A stretch of DNA of 64,000 nucleotides from Actinospineispora spinosispora DSM 44797 (lineage in GTDB: Bacteria > Actinomycetota > Actinomycetes > Mycobacteriales > Pseudonocardiaceae): positions 186,001 to 250,000 of the forward strand of contig NZ_KE386834.1 of assembly GCF_000429025.1 (NCBI RefSeq), in the 5' to 3' direction. The notes under the pieces were generated by a model, which saw only the letters and a program-made list of their open reading frames with translations, did not search any database and was not told the origin of the DNA. A program made the position numbers and the translations under genes. Shown piece after piece: positions 7,164 to 14,815 of the stretch (position 1 is its first letter; each line of letters starts with the position of its first letter).

Positions 7164-8636
7164 TCAACCGACCCGGCGCAGCTGAGGCCAGATGGTCGTC
7201 CACGGTGCGTTCCTGCCCTGGCAGAGCCAGACCACCTGGCCCTGTTCGTCGTTGTCGAGCCCGACGCGGTTGTCGATGTGCGCGACGGATGTGACCGAGG
7301 CGAACCAGCGGCGCAGAGTCGGTTCGGGCACCCGGACGGCGAGTACCCCGGTCGCGGACTCGGGCGGCGGGCCCCAGCCGTGGTAGCTGTTCTGCCCGCT
7401 GAACGCCGCCGGTAGCTCGAACTCGCTCCGGAAGCGGTCGACGGCACCCGCCTCGCCGTAGTTGTTGCCCAGGACCACCGTGCTCGCGCGCTGGTCCGGC
7501 GGCAGCGACCGGTAGGCGGCGGACAGGGTCGCCGCGAACTCGGGCCAGCCGACCGTCTCGGCCGCCGTCGGGTTGACCGCCGGTATCGGGCTGCCCGCGA
7601 GTCGGTCCGCCGGGACGAGAGGCAGGAACAGGTACGCGTTGACCGCGGTGGTGAGCGTCAGCGCCGTGCCGATCACGATCCGCCGGGACCGTGCCGAGGA
7701 GAACCACCTGAGCACCGGGTCCGCGCCGGCACCGAGCAACAGGGGATAGATGCCGGTCGCGTAGTAGGCCTTGCCGTTCGCGGCGATCAGCGCGACGAAC
7801 AGCACGACGAAGCCGACCGCGAAGCACCTCTGGCGGACCAGCGCGGGGTCGCGGGCCAGCCGCCACCAGCCGGCCAGCCAGATGGGCGTCAGCAACAGGC
7901 CGTACAGAACCAGCTGGTAGGGCAGGAAGGACCAGCGTGGTGTGCTGAAGCCGGTCCCGCCGCCGGAGATGACACCGACCATGCGCAGCTGCGGCCAGCC
8001 GTGCAGCGCCTGCCACACCAGGTTCGGCGCCCAGACCGCCACGGCGAGCAGGACGGCGAGCCACAGCCAACGGTCGCGCGCAACCGTGCGGGGACCGGTG
8101 ATGAGCAGCCCGACGGTGAGCGCGGCCAGCAGCGCCGCGATCAGGTACTTGTTCTGCAGTCCGATGCCCGCGACCAGGCCCACCGGTAGCCAGCGGGTGC
8201 CACCGTCGCGCAACGCTCTGATCAGGAGCCAGCTCAGGGCCGTCCAGCTCAGCAGTCCGAGCGTGTCGGTGGAGAGCATGTGGCCGATCGCCAGCGGGAA
8301 TCCGGACACGGCGGTGGCGGCGGACGCGAGCGCCTGGGCGCCGGGACCACCGCCCAGCTCCCTCGCGATCACCCCGGCCAGCAGCACCACCAGCCCGACG
8401 GTCAGCGCCGGCAGGACCCGCAGGCCGGTCGGCGAGTCGCCGAACAGCTCGGACCCGACCCGGGCCAGCAGCGGGGTGAGCGGGGGTTGGTCGACGTAGC
8501 CGAACGCCGGGTGCAGGCCGGCCGCGCGGAAGTACAGCTCGTCGCGGTGATAGCCGTAGCGGCCGGAGGTGGCGACGAGCACGGTCGAGGTGAGCAGCGC
8601 GATCGCGGCGGGACCGAACCGGGCTGGCGTACGCAT
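7164..8636 (-). CDS. Glycosyltransferase family 39-type membrane protein
   Basis: A 490-residue polytopic membrane protein of the ArnT/PMT (GT-C) class. The first periplasmic loop carries GYHRDELYF, an acidic pair characteristic of these enzymes, followed by GYVDQPPLTPLLARV. Some ten hydrophobic helices follow, then a soluble extracytoplasmic C-terminal domain (roughly residues 345-490). Such enzymes transfer a sugar from a polyprenyl-phosphate donor; acceptor unknown. A longer frame reaches 8756, but ATG 8634-8636 overlaps the Nudix stop by one base (TGATG) and starts MRTPARFGPAAIALL, so it is preferred. Confidence 0.88.
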   Translation of the reverse strand: MRTPARFGPAAIALLTSTVLVATSGRYGYHRDELYFRAAGLHPAFGYVDQPPLTPLLARVGSELFGDSPTGLRVLPALTVGLVVLLAGVIARELGGGPGAQALASAATAVSGFPLAIGHMLSTDTLGLLSWTALSWLLIRALRDGGTRWLPVGLVAGIGLQNKYLIAALLAALTVGLLITGPRTVARDRWLWLAVLLAVAVWAPNLVWQALHGWPQLRMVGVISGGGTGFSTPRWSFLPYQLVLYGLLLTPIWLAGWWRLARDPALVRQRCFAVGFVVLFVALIAANGKAYYATGIYPLLLGAGADPVLRWFSSARSRRIVIGTALTLTTAVNAYLFLPLVPADRLAGSPIPAVNPTAAETVGWPEFAATLSAAYRSLPPDQRASTVVLGNNYGEAGAVDRFRSEFELPAAFSGQNSYHGWGPPPESATGVLAVRVPEPTLRRWFASVTSVAHIDNRVGLDNDEQGQVVWLCQGRNAPWTTIWPQLRRVG

Positions 8637-9193
8637 CAGACCGGGTACTCGCCGTCCAGCGCGCGGGGCAGCACGGGTTCGAGGATGCGCAGCGTCAGGC
8701 CCCAGATGACGTGCCCTTCGACCCGCCACACCGGGACCTGGACGGCCCTGCCCCACCGCCCGAGGTCCATTTCCTGGGTTCCCCTCGCCGCCGGGTCGAC
8801 GAGGTCCTCGACCGCCAGATCCAGAACCTGTTCGACCTCACGCTGCTGGGGCTGCCAGCGGTCCGGCACCTGATGCAGTCGCCCGACGAACGGCCACACC
8901 TTGAACCCGGTCGAGAACGTCTCCAGCGGTGGCAGGTCTTCGAGCACCGTGAGGACATCCGGTTCGAGACCCAGTTCCTCGCACGTCTCGCGGACCGCGG
9001 TGTCGCGCATGTCCGCATCCTCGGGTTCGTACTTGCCGCCGGGCAGCGCTATCTCGCCGCCATGCGCGCCGAACGGGGTGCGCTTGATCAGGACCACTCG
9101 CAGCTCGCCGGCCGGGGTCCGGTGGAACGGGATGAACACCGCGGCCGGGGTGGGTTCGGCGCTCGGCCCGTTCATCGTCACGCCGTCCATCAT
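8636..9193 (-). CDS. Nudix hydrolase, CoA pyrophosphatase type
   Basis: A Nudix protein of about 185 residues. The Nudix box is complete: GGKYEPEDADMRDTAVRETCEELGLE (G-x5-E-x7-REUxEE). Upstream AAVFIPFHRT and downstream PLETFSTGFKVWPFVG fit the NudL/CoA-pyrophosphatase branch, which cleaves CoA to phosphopantetheine and 3',5'-ADP. The frame is open further upstream to 9463, but that part lies over the divergent promoter and regulator, so ATG 9191-9193 (or 9173-9175) is the likely start. Coupled to the downstream glycosyltransferase by a one-base overlap. Confidence 0.85.
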   Translation of the reverse strand: MMDGVTMNGPSAEPTPAAVFIPFHRTPAGELRVVLIKRTPFGAHGGEIALPGGKYEPEDADMRDTAVRETCEELGLEPDVLTVLEDLPPLETFSTGFKVWPFVGRLHQVPDRWQPQQREVEQVLDLAVEDLVDPAARGTQEMDLGRWGRAVQVPVWRVEGHVIWGLTLRILEPVLPRALDGEYPV

Positions 9194-9222
9194 CCGTCGT
9201 GGACCGGCCGGAGGCCACCGCA

Positions 9223-9271
9223 TTGACATGCAGCCGTCCGGCTGCCTATATTTATGCAGCCGGATGGCTGC
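9223..9271 (+). promoter_or_regulatory. Near-consensus promoter with two identical-type operators
   Basis: TTGACA (9223-9228), an 18-bp spacer and TATATT (9247-9252) form an almost ideal housekeeping promoter reading into the ArsR-type gene. One palindrome, GCAGCC-N4-GGCTGC (9230-9245), fills the spacer. A second with the same half-sites (9256-9271) covers the expected start of transcription. The centres are 26 bp apart. This is the layout of an autorepressed gene. Confidence 0.8.
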
Positions 9272-9290
9272 ATGTTTGAGGTGGAAAGCG

Positions 9291-10109
9291 ATGGACGACG
9301 TGTTCAAGGCACTGGCCGACGCCAGTCGTCGGCGATTGCTCGACAGCCTCAACGCGCGCAACGGCCAGACCCTGCGCGAGCTGTGCGCTGGTCTGGAGAT
9401 GGCTCGGCAGTCGGTCAGCAAGCACCTGGCCGTCCTGGAGTCGGCACAGCTGGTGACCACCACCTGGCGAGGCAGGGAGAAGTTGCACTACCTGAACGCC
9501 GCGCCGATCAACGCCATCACCGAGCGATGGATTCAGCGGTACGACCGAGCGCGAGTGCACGCACTCGCCGATCTGAAGAGAGCGTTGGAGCAACCCGCGA
9601 TGACCAATCCCGTGTTCGTCTACACCACCTACATCAACTCGACGCCGGAGCAGCTCTGGCGCGCGCTGACCGAGCCGGCGTTCACCAGCCAGTACTGGGG
9701 TGCTGAGCTGAAGTCCGACTGGCAGGTCGGCTCGCCGGTGCTCTGGCGGGACGGTCCCGACCAGGAGTTCCGCGACATGGAGCAGGTCGTTCTGGAGTCC
9801 GACCCGTACCGCAGGCTCGCCTACAGCTGGCACCGGTTCCAGCCAGAGCACGCCGAGCACTTCGGCTGGAGCGCCGAACGGTTCGCCGAGCTGGCGCGGG
9901 AGAAGCAGTCCAGGGTGTCGTTCGACATCGAGCCGCACGGCGGCGCGGTCCGGCTGACCGTGACGCACGACGACTTCGAGGCGGGCAGCGAGATGTACAC
10001 CGCGATCAGCGGCGGGATGGACGGCAGCGGTGGCTGGCCCGAACTGCTGGCGGGCCTGAAGACCCTCCTGGAGACCGGCGCGCCTCTCGCCCCAGCCCCC
10101 AGCTCGTGA
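9291..10109 (+). CDS. ArsR-family regulator fused to an SRPBCC (AHSA1-like) domain
   Basis: A 272-residue two-domain protein. Residues 1-100 are a winged helix (VFKALADASRRRLLDSL; recognition helix MARQSVSKHLAVLESAQLV). Residues 105-265 are an SRPBCC/AHSA1-type ligand-binding domain beginning FVYTTYINSTPEQLWRALTE, then YWGAELKSDWQVGSPVLW. The start ATG 9291 has a GAGGTGG ribosome site. The same frame is open from 8901, but that part overlaps the Nudix gene and promoter. Autorepression through the two upstream palindromes is inferred. The ligand is unknown. The TGA lies inside the following 50-bp palindrome. Confidence 0.92.
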   Translation: MDDVFKALADASRRRLLDSLNARNGQTLRELCAGLEMARQSVSKHLAVLESAQLVTTTWRGREKLHYLNAAPINAITERWIQRYDRARVHALADLKRALEQPAMTNPVFVYTTYINSTPEQLWRALTEPAFTSQYWGAELKSDWQVGSPVLWRDGPDQEFRDMEQVVLESDPYRRLAYSWHRFQPEHAEHFGWSAERFAELAREKQSRVSFDIEPHGGAVRLTVTHDDFEAGSEMYTAISGGMDGSGGWPELLAGLKTLLETGAPLAPAPSS

Positions 10110-10150
10110 GTGTTGAGTGTGGCCATGGCCACACTCAACACTCACGAGCT
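10101..10150. terminator. R2 hairpin a: perfect 50-bp palindrome holding both stop codons
   Basis: A perfect 25+25 palindrome from AGCTCGTGAGTG to its complement, with no loop beyond the central bases. The TGA of the rightward ArsR-SRPBCC gene (10107-10109) and that of the leftward CGNR gene (10142-10144) both lie in the arms. Outer arms CGTGAGTG/CACTCACG are shared with five other hairpins in the window. Confidence 0.88.
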
Positions 10151-10699
10151 GGTCAGGCGGGCGCGGTAGGCGGCGACGTTGATGCGGTTGCCGCACACCT
10201 CCGGCCGGCAGTAGCGCCGCCGCCCGGCTCGGCTGGTGTCGATGAAGACGCCCGTGCAGGCCGGGGACGAGCACTCCCGGAACCGGTCGTGGCCGAGGGA
10301 CCGCAAGGTGGCGAGCACGCCGGTCGCGGTGAGGAGGGCCAGCCGACCGGCGAGCCCGGCGCCTGGTGGGGCGGCGACCTGCCACTGCCATCGGCCGTTG
10401 TCGTCCGGTGTCAGCACCGGGGCGACGCCGTTCGTCGAGGTGAGCCGGCCGGCTCGCGCGGCGAGCGTGGCGGCGTCCGGCGCGGTGATCGCGTCGAACA
10501 GCTCGGCACGGAGCTGATGCACGGCAAGGACGTCGGCTCGCGCCGAGCGGCCGAGCTGGAGGTCGTTGTCCGCGAGCCACCGGTCCAGCTCGGTCGGGCC
10601 GGGGAGTGCGTCCCCGCCACGGTGGATTCCAGGCAGCGTGTTCACCAGCGCGGTGGCGACCGCCGCACCCTGTTGGTAATCGGTCAATAGAATTTGCAC
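10142..10699 (-). CDS. CGNR zinc-finger / ABATE-domain transcriptional regulator
   Basis: A 185-residue protein with an N-terminal ABATE (stress-induced) domain and a C-terminal CGNR zinc finger. The finger is visible as FRECSSPACTGVF followed by RRRYCRPEVCGNRINV, giving four cysteines and the diagnostic CGNR. These proteins are presumed DNA-binding regulators. The gene is divergent from an MFS exporter with about 60 bp between starts, which contains an inverted repeat at 10727-10745. It probably controls that exporter. Its stop is in the 50-bp palindrome. Confidence 0.88.
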   Translation of the reverse strand: MQILLTDYQQGAAVATALVNTLPGIHRGGDALPGPTELDRWLADNDLQLGRSARADVLAVHQLRAELFDAITAPDAATLAARAGRLTSTNGVAPVLTPDDNGRWQWQVAAPPGAGLAGRLALLTATGVLATLRSLGHDRFRECSSPACTGVFIDTSRAGRRRYCRPEVCGNRINVAAYRARLTSS

Positions 10700-10726
10700 C
10701 CCTTACCTCCTCGCCTTACTGTCAGA

Positions 10727-10745
10727 GGTGAAAAGTAATTTTACC
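10727..10745. promoter_or_regulatory. Imperfect palindrome between the CGNR gene and the MFS gene
   Basis: GGT-n-AAA-N5-TTT-n-ACC lies between the divergent starts and just upstream of the better MFS start. It is a candidate operator for the CGNR regulator. The AT-rich centre stands out against the GC-rich surroundings. Confidence 0.35.
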
Positions 10746-10763
10746 CCTGTCGAGGTGAGGGAT

Positions 10764-11972
10764 GTGTCGCGTAGGCCCTGGGTGATCGCGCTCGGTCTGC
10801 TCGTCGTCGCGCTCAACCTGCGTGCGGCGTTGGCCGGGTATCCGCCGCTGCTGCCGATGGTGCGTGCCGAGCTCGGGCTGTCCTCGGGGCTCGCCGGAGC
10901 GATCCAGGCGGGTGCCGTACTGGCCATGGCGGCCGGCTCGTTCGGCGGGGCGGTGGTCGTCGCACGACTGGGCGCCGAGCGAACGCTGGGCGCGTCGGTC
11001 GCGGTGCTCGCGGCGGGCTGCCTGCTGCGCGGAGTTCCCACCGGCGTGACGCTCGCACTCGGCACGGCCGTGGTCGGGCTCGGCATCGGCACCGCCGGCG
11101 TGTGCCTCGCCGGCGTGGTGCGCGCGCGGTTCGCGGCCAGGGCCGGTGCGCTGACCGGCGGTTACGTCACCGCCATGATGGTCGGTGCGACCGTGGCCAG
11201 CGCGATCGCCGTGCCGTTGTCCGGTGTGTTCGGTGGCTGGTCGCCGACCGTCGCGGTGTGGACCGTCCCGGCGCTGCTCGCTCTGGCGCTCTGGCTGCCG
11301 CTCACCCGGCGGATCCCACCGGTCACGACGACGGCCCGGTCCGCCGCACGCTGGAGCCGGTTCGCACGGCGCGGCGCCTGCTACATGGCGGGTACTTCGC
11401 TGCTGGTCTACGGCTGGATGACGTGGCTGCCGCCGTACTACCAGAGCCTGGGGGCGTCGCCCCGGCTCGCGGGCGTCCTGCTCGCCGTGTGGAGCATCGC
11501 CCAGGTACCCGCCGCGCTGCTGGTTCCGGCACTCGCCGAACGACGCAAGCGGTGGCGGTTCTGGGCATCGTTGTCACTGGCCTCGGTCGCCGTGGGGACG
11601 GCAGGCGCGCTGGTTCTCCCGATGCCGCCGCTCGTCGGGCCGTGGCTGTGGGTGGCCCTGATCGGCTTCGGGTCCGGCGCGGGGTTTCCGCTCGGTCTCG
11701 CGGTCATCGCCTGGCGCTCGCGCGACTCCGCGTCCGGTGCCGCGACCAGCGGCCTGGCGATGGGTGTCGGCTACCTGGCCGCGGGCTTCGGCCCCCTGGT
11801 CATGGGGCTGCTCGTGGATGTGACCGGTGGTTACCCGGCGGCGATCGCGGTATTGCTGCTCGCCGCGCTGGCGCAGGCGCTGGCGATCGTCGGGATCGGT
11901 GATCATGATCCGGATCTTGACGAAGTGGTGACCGTCGCAAAGACTTCCGGTGGAGGAATCACGACGCGGTGA
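10764..11972 (+). CDS. MFS transporter, CynX/NimT-like
   Basis: A 402-residue major facilitator with about 12 hydrophobic helices. The N-terminal pattern ALNLRAALAGYPPLLPMVRAELGLS and the short loops fit the cyanate/2-nitroimidazole (CynX/NimT) branch. Residues such as GYVTAMMVGATVASA and GLAMGVGYLAAGFGPLVMG are typical core helices. GTG 10764 has GAGGTG upstream at 6 bp. An earlier in-frame GTG at 10728 has its Shine-Dalgarno sequence fused to the start codon and falls in the putative operator, so it is less likely. Substrate unknown; probable target of the CGNR regulator. Confidence 0.87.
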   Translation: MSRRPWVIALGLLVVALNLRAALAGYPPLLPMVRAELGLSSGLAGAIQAGAVLAMAAGSFGGAVVVARLGAERTLGASVAVLAAGCLLRGVPTGVTLALGTAVVGLGIGTAGVCLAGVVRARFAARAGALTGGYVTAMMVGATVASAIAVPLSGVFGGWSPTVAVWTVPALLALALWLPLTRRIPPVTTTARSAARWSRFARRGACYMAGTSLLVYGWMTWLPPYYQSLGASPRLAGVLLAVWSIAQVPAALLVPALAERRKRWRFWASLSLASVAVGTAGALVLPMPPLVGPWLWVALIGFGSGAGFPLGLAVIAWRSRDSASGAATSGLAMGVGYLAAGFGPLVMGLLVDVTGGYPAAIAVLLLAALAQALAIVGIGDHDPDLDEVVTVAKTSGGGITTR

Positions 11973-12007
11973 TGTGACGGTCGATCTTCGAGCTGGGGAG
12001 CATCGCT

Positions 12008-13333
12008 GTGGTGACCGAACCCGAGGCTGTTGTACCCACGTCGAGCCGCGCCGGCCGGGTTCGCTGGATGATCGTCGTCCTGTTGTTCTTCGGCGTCCTG
12101 ATCAACTACATCGACCGCACCAACATCTCGGTCGCCGGCGGCCCGCTCGGGCACGAGTTCGGACTCACACCCGGCGAGATGGGCTGGGTGTTCTCCAGCT
12201 TCCTCTGGTCGTACACGCTCATGCAGATCCCGGCAGGGCTGCTGCTCGACCGGTTCGGGATGAAACCCGTGCTGCGGGTGGCGACCTGGATCTGGGCGGT
12301 GGCCTGCGTGCTGACCGCCGTGGCGAGCGGTACCGGCCTGGTAATCCTGTCGCGCGTGCTGCTGGGCGTCGCCGAGGCGCCGGTGTTCCCCGGCGCGATG
12401 AAGGTGACCGGATACTGGTTCCCGCGCCGCGAGCGGGGCCTGTCCACCGCGGTGTTCGACTCCGGTCAGCGGCTGTCCAACGTCATCGGGACGCCGCTGG
12501 TCGCGCTCGCGGTGGTCGAGCTGGGCTGGCGCGGCGCGTTCTGGACGACCGGTGCGCTGAGTGTGCTGTTCGCGGTCGTGTTCTGGGTCGGCTACCGCAA
12601 CCCCAAGGAAGCGGTCCGCTCCGGCAGGCTGAGCGAGGCCGAGTACCGCTACATCCGCGAGGGCGGCGCGCAGGACGAGGACGTCGCGCATCCGAACCCG
12701 CTGGCGAACCTCGGATACGTGTTGGGCAGGCGCAAGGTGTGGGGCCTGTCGCTCGGCCTGGCCTGCGCCGGCTACACGACGTGGCTGCTGCTCACCTGGC
12801 TGCCCGGGTACCTTCAGTCCGAGCTGCACATGGGGGTCCTGAAGAGCGGTCTGTTCACCGCGATCCCGTGGCTCATCGCGGTGGGTGCGGAGTTCCTCAT
12901 CCCCGGGTGGCTCGTGGACCACCTGATCAAACGTGGCGGACGGGAGACCGTGGTGCGCAAGTCCGTGCTGGTCGCGGGCATGGTCATCGCGCTGGGGATC
13001 ACCGGTGCCGCGTTCACCACCGACGTCACCGTGGCGCTGTTCTGGATCACCGTCGGCACGGTCGGGATCACGTTGGCGTACTGCGTGTCGAACAGCCTTC
13101 CCGCGCTGATCGCGCCGGAAGGCAGTGTCGGCGCGGTGGCGTCGGTGATGAATTTCATCAACACCCTGTTCGGCCTGGCCGCGCCGATCGTCACTGGCTA
13201 CCTCGTGCAGGCCACTGGAAGTTTCGGCCCCGCATTCATCGTCGCGGGAATCATCATGGCGGCCGGCATATTCTTTTATACCGTTGTTCTGGGCCCTATC
13301 GAACAGATTCCGTCGAAAGCACTCAGCAGTTGA
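12008..13333 (+). CDS. MFS transporter, anion:cation symporter (ACS) type
   Basis: A 441-residue major facilitator with 12 predicted helices. Helix 1 reads VVLLFFGVLINYIDRTNISV, the conserved NYxDRxNxS signature of the hexuronate/glucarate/phthalate (ACS) family. LLDRFGMKPVLRV is the loop 2-3 signature. RVLLGVAEAPVFPGAMKVTG is the family's helix 4 motif. The substrate is probably an organic anion but cannot be named. It starts 35 bp after the preceding transporter. No catabolic genes sit next to it. Confidence 0.88.
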   Translation: MVTEPEAVVPTSSRAGRVRWMIVVLLFFGVLINYIDRTNISVAGGPLGHEFGLTPGEMGWVFSSFLWSYTLMQIPAGLLLDRFGMKPVLRVATWIWAVACVLTAVASGTGLVILSRVLLGVAEAPVFPGAMKVTGYWFPRRERGLSTAVFDSGQRLSNVIGTPLVALAVVELGWRGAFWTTGALSVLFAVVFWVGYRNPKEAVRSGRLSEAEYRYIREGGAQDEDVAHPNPLANLGYVLGRRKVWGLSLGLACAGYTTWLLLTWLPGYLQSELHMGVLKSGLFTAIPWLIAVGAEFLIPGWLVDHLIKRGGRETVVRKSVLVAGMVIALGITGAAFTTDVTVALFWITVGTVGITLAYCVSNSLPALIAPEGSVGAVASVMNFINTLFGLAAPIVTGYLVQATGSFGPAFIVAGIIMAAGIFFYTVVLGPIEQIPSKALSS

Positions 13334-13709
13334 TCAGCTCGGGTTTCTGGTTGAGGACCTGAGCCCTGGGTGTCACGAAGTCGGCGTACTCGTCAGTAGC
13401 GCTGGGGTCGAAGAAGCCGGTCTTGCAACAGTTCTGGAACGCCATGCGGACCCCGAAGCGCCGCTCGACCGCTCCGCGCATCGCATCGCTGCCGACCAGC
13501 CGAAACAGCTGTCCCCAGCTGGCCTCGTCGGGCGGCTCGGTGTCGTTGAGCGCCACCTTGTTCCCGGTGCGCGCCATCTCGTCGGCTAGGCCGCTGACGA
13601 CCGACCACGCGTAGGGCAGTGAGTTCTTGATGCATTCGACGAAGTCGTCATCGGAAATCGGGCCCTGCTGCGCCTGTTCGAGCAATTTCACCGGAACGGT
13701 AAGCGACAC
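13323..13709 (-). CDS. Conserved actinobacterial protein (SCO5389-like family)
   Basis: A 128-residue soluble protein without a signal peptide or membrane segment. The sequence pattern LLEQAQQGPISDDDFVECI, SLPYAWSVVSGLADEM, GAVERRFGVRMAFQNCCKTG and the ending LNQKPELINC resembles a small family named after a Streptomyces coelicolor member; that naming is from memory. Three cysteines near the C-terminal half could bind metal. Function unknown. It is convergent with the ACS transporter and overlaps its last 11 bases. Confidence 0.75.
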   Translation of the reverse strand: MSLTVPVKLLEQAQQGPISDDDFVECIKNSLPYAWSVVSGLADEMARTGNKVALNDTEPPDEASWGQLFRLVGSDAMRGAVERRFGVRMAFQNCCKTGFFDPSATDEYADFVTPRAQVLNQKPELINC

Positions 13710-13839
13710 GCGATCCTCCTGCAGTCGGGAACGAACCCCACCAACGCTACGGACTCCGCCGCTCCAACGGAATACCCGATTAGGGCGACCCTGCCGAATG
13801 CATCAATTCGCATATTCGCCTGTGTGCACGTATGGATCT

Positions 13840-13905
13840 CATGATCACCACCGTCTGGTGGCTGTTTTCGCGCCCGAAAACAGCCATGAGGCGGTGGTGA
13901 TCATG
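13840..13905. repeat. 66-bp inverted repeat upstream of the SCO5389-like gene
   Basis: Arms CATGATCACCACCG (13840-13853) and CGGTGGTGATCATG (13892-13905) pair perfectly. They enclose a second pairing of TGGCTGTTTTCG with CGAAAACAGCCA. It lies between two leftward genes, after the sodN terminator and 130 bp before the next start. It could be a second terminator or an operator region. Confidence 0.7.
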
Positions 13906-13926
13906 AAAACCGCCGCGCAAAAGAAC

Positions 13927-13959
13927 AGCGCCATCCAGCGGAGACCGCTGGATGGCGCT
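13927..13959 (-). terminator. sodN terminator hairpin
   Basis: A perfect 15-bp stem (AGCGCCATCCAGCGG and its complement) with a 3-base AGA loop starts 15 bp past the sodN stop. GC-rich and compact, with only a weak T-run. Confidence 0.82.
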
Positions 13960-13973
13960 GGGTGAAGCGTGGG

Positions 13974-14384
13974 TCAGGCAGCCTGCTTGGTCTCCCAGAA
14001 GATCTTGTCGATCTGGGCGATGTAGTCGAGCAGCTCCTGGCCGGTCGAGGGGTCGTTGGAACCCTTGGTCCCACTCGCGCCGGCGGCCTTGGTGGCCTTG
14101 TTGAACAGCTCGTGCAGCTCCGGGTACTTCTCGAAGTGCGGCGGCTTGAAGTAGTCAGTCCACAGGACCCAGAGGTGGTGCTTGACCAGGTCGGAGCGCT
14201 GCTCCTTGATCTCGATGGCGCGCGCCCTGAAGCTGGCGTCGTCGTTGCCCTGGTACTTCTCCTGGATGGCCTTTACCGACTCGGCCTCGATCCGGGCCTG
14301 GGCGGGGTCGTACACGCCGCAGGGGAGGTCGCAGTGAGCGGTGGCCTCCAGCCGAGGACGGAGAACGCGAGACAGCAGTCCCAT
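13974..14384 (-). CDS. sodN: Nickel superoxide dismutase precursor
   Basis: A 136-residue precursor. A 16-residue leader (MGLLSRVLRPRLEATA) is followed by HCDLPCGVYDPAQARIEAES. The nickel hook is H17, C18 and C22, which become His1, Cys2 and Cys6 after leader removal. The remaining 120 residues form the four-helix bundle that assembles as a hexamer and dismutes superoxide in the cytoplasm. The leader must be cut for activity, and the matching S26-type protease gene is divergent, 113 bp away. A strong hairpin terminator follows. Confidence 0.97.
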   Translation of the reverse strand: MGLLSRVLRPRLEATAHCDLPCGVYDPAQARIEAESVKAIQEKYQGNDDASFRARAIEIKEQRSDLVKHHLWVLWTDYFKPPHFEKYPELHELFNKATKAAGASGTKGSNDPSTGQELLDYIAQIDKIFWETKQAA

Positions 14385-14497
14385 TGGTGCTCCTTATGTG
14401 CGTTGGTGATCGTTCCGACAGTGCCGACCCTACTCCCGACCCACATCGGTGGCAGGCTCTGTAGCTGGTGTCATGACGCGATCGGGGGTCCTCGACG

Positions 14498-14815
14498 GTG
14501 CGGTTGCGGCGGGTGGCGGTGCGTGGTCCTTCCATGTCGCCGACGGTGCGCGACGGCGACGTGCTGGTCGCCGCGTTCGACGCCCCGGTGCGCCCGGGGG
14601 ACGTCGTGCTCGTGCGCTGGGCGGCCCGTCCCGAGCAGCTGTCGGTGAAGCGGGCGGTGCGTGCGGTCGGTGACGGGTGGGAGGTGCTCGGGGACAACCC
14701 GTACGGCAGCACCGACTCCCGGACGCTCGGTCCGGCGCGGGTCCTCGCCGTCGTCCGGTTCCGGCTGTGGCCGTGGCCCGGGCGGCTGCCGGACCGTCCG
14801 CGCCTGCTCAGCTGA
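14498..14815 (+). CDS. sodX: SodX-type S26 peptidase, nickel SOD maturation protease
   Basis: A 105-residue minimal signal-peptidase-fold protein without a membrane anchor. The catalytic serine is S12 in GPSMSPT and the general base lysine is K51 in LSVKRAVR. GDNPYGSTDSRTLGP is the conserved box E region (GDN..SxDSR) of S26 peptidases. Without the membrane helix it is expected to act in the cytoplasm and to cut the SodN leader. The start is GTG 14498. Here sodX is divergent from sodN rather than following it. Its last codons overlap the convergent permease gene by 8 bases. Confidence 0.92.
   Translation: MRLRRVAVRGPSMSPTVRDGDVLVAAFDAPVRPGDVVLVRWAARPEQLSVKRAVRAVGDGWEVLGDNPYGSTDSRTLGPARVLAVVRFRLWPWPGRLPDRPRLLS

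Noticed and set aside
11903..12922. 339-codon open frame on the minus strand
   Set aside because: Lies antisense to two MFS genes with clear helices and signatures; its composition (Gln/His/Arg-rich) is typical of shadow frames in GC-rich coding DNA.
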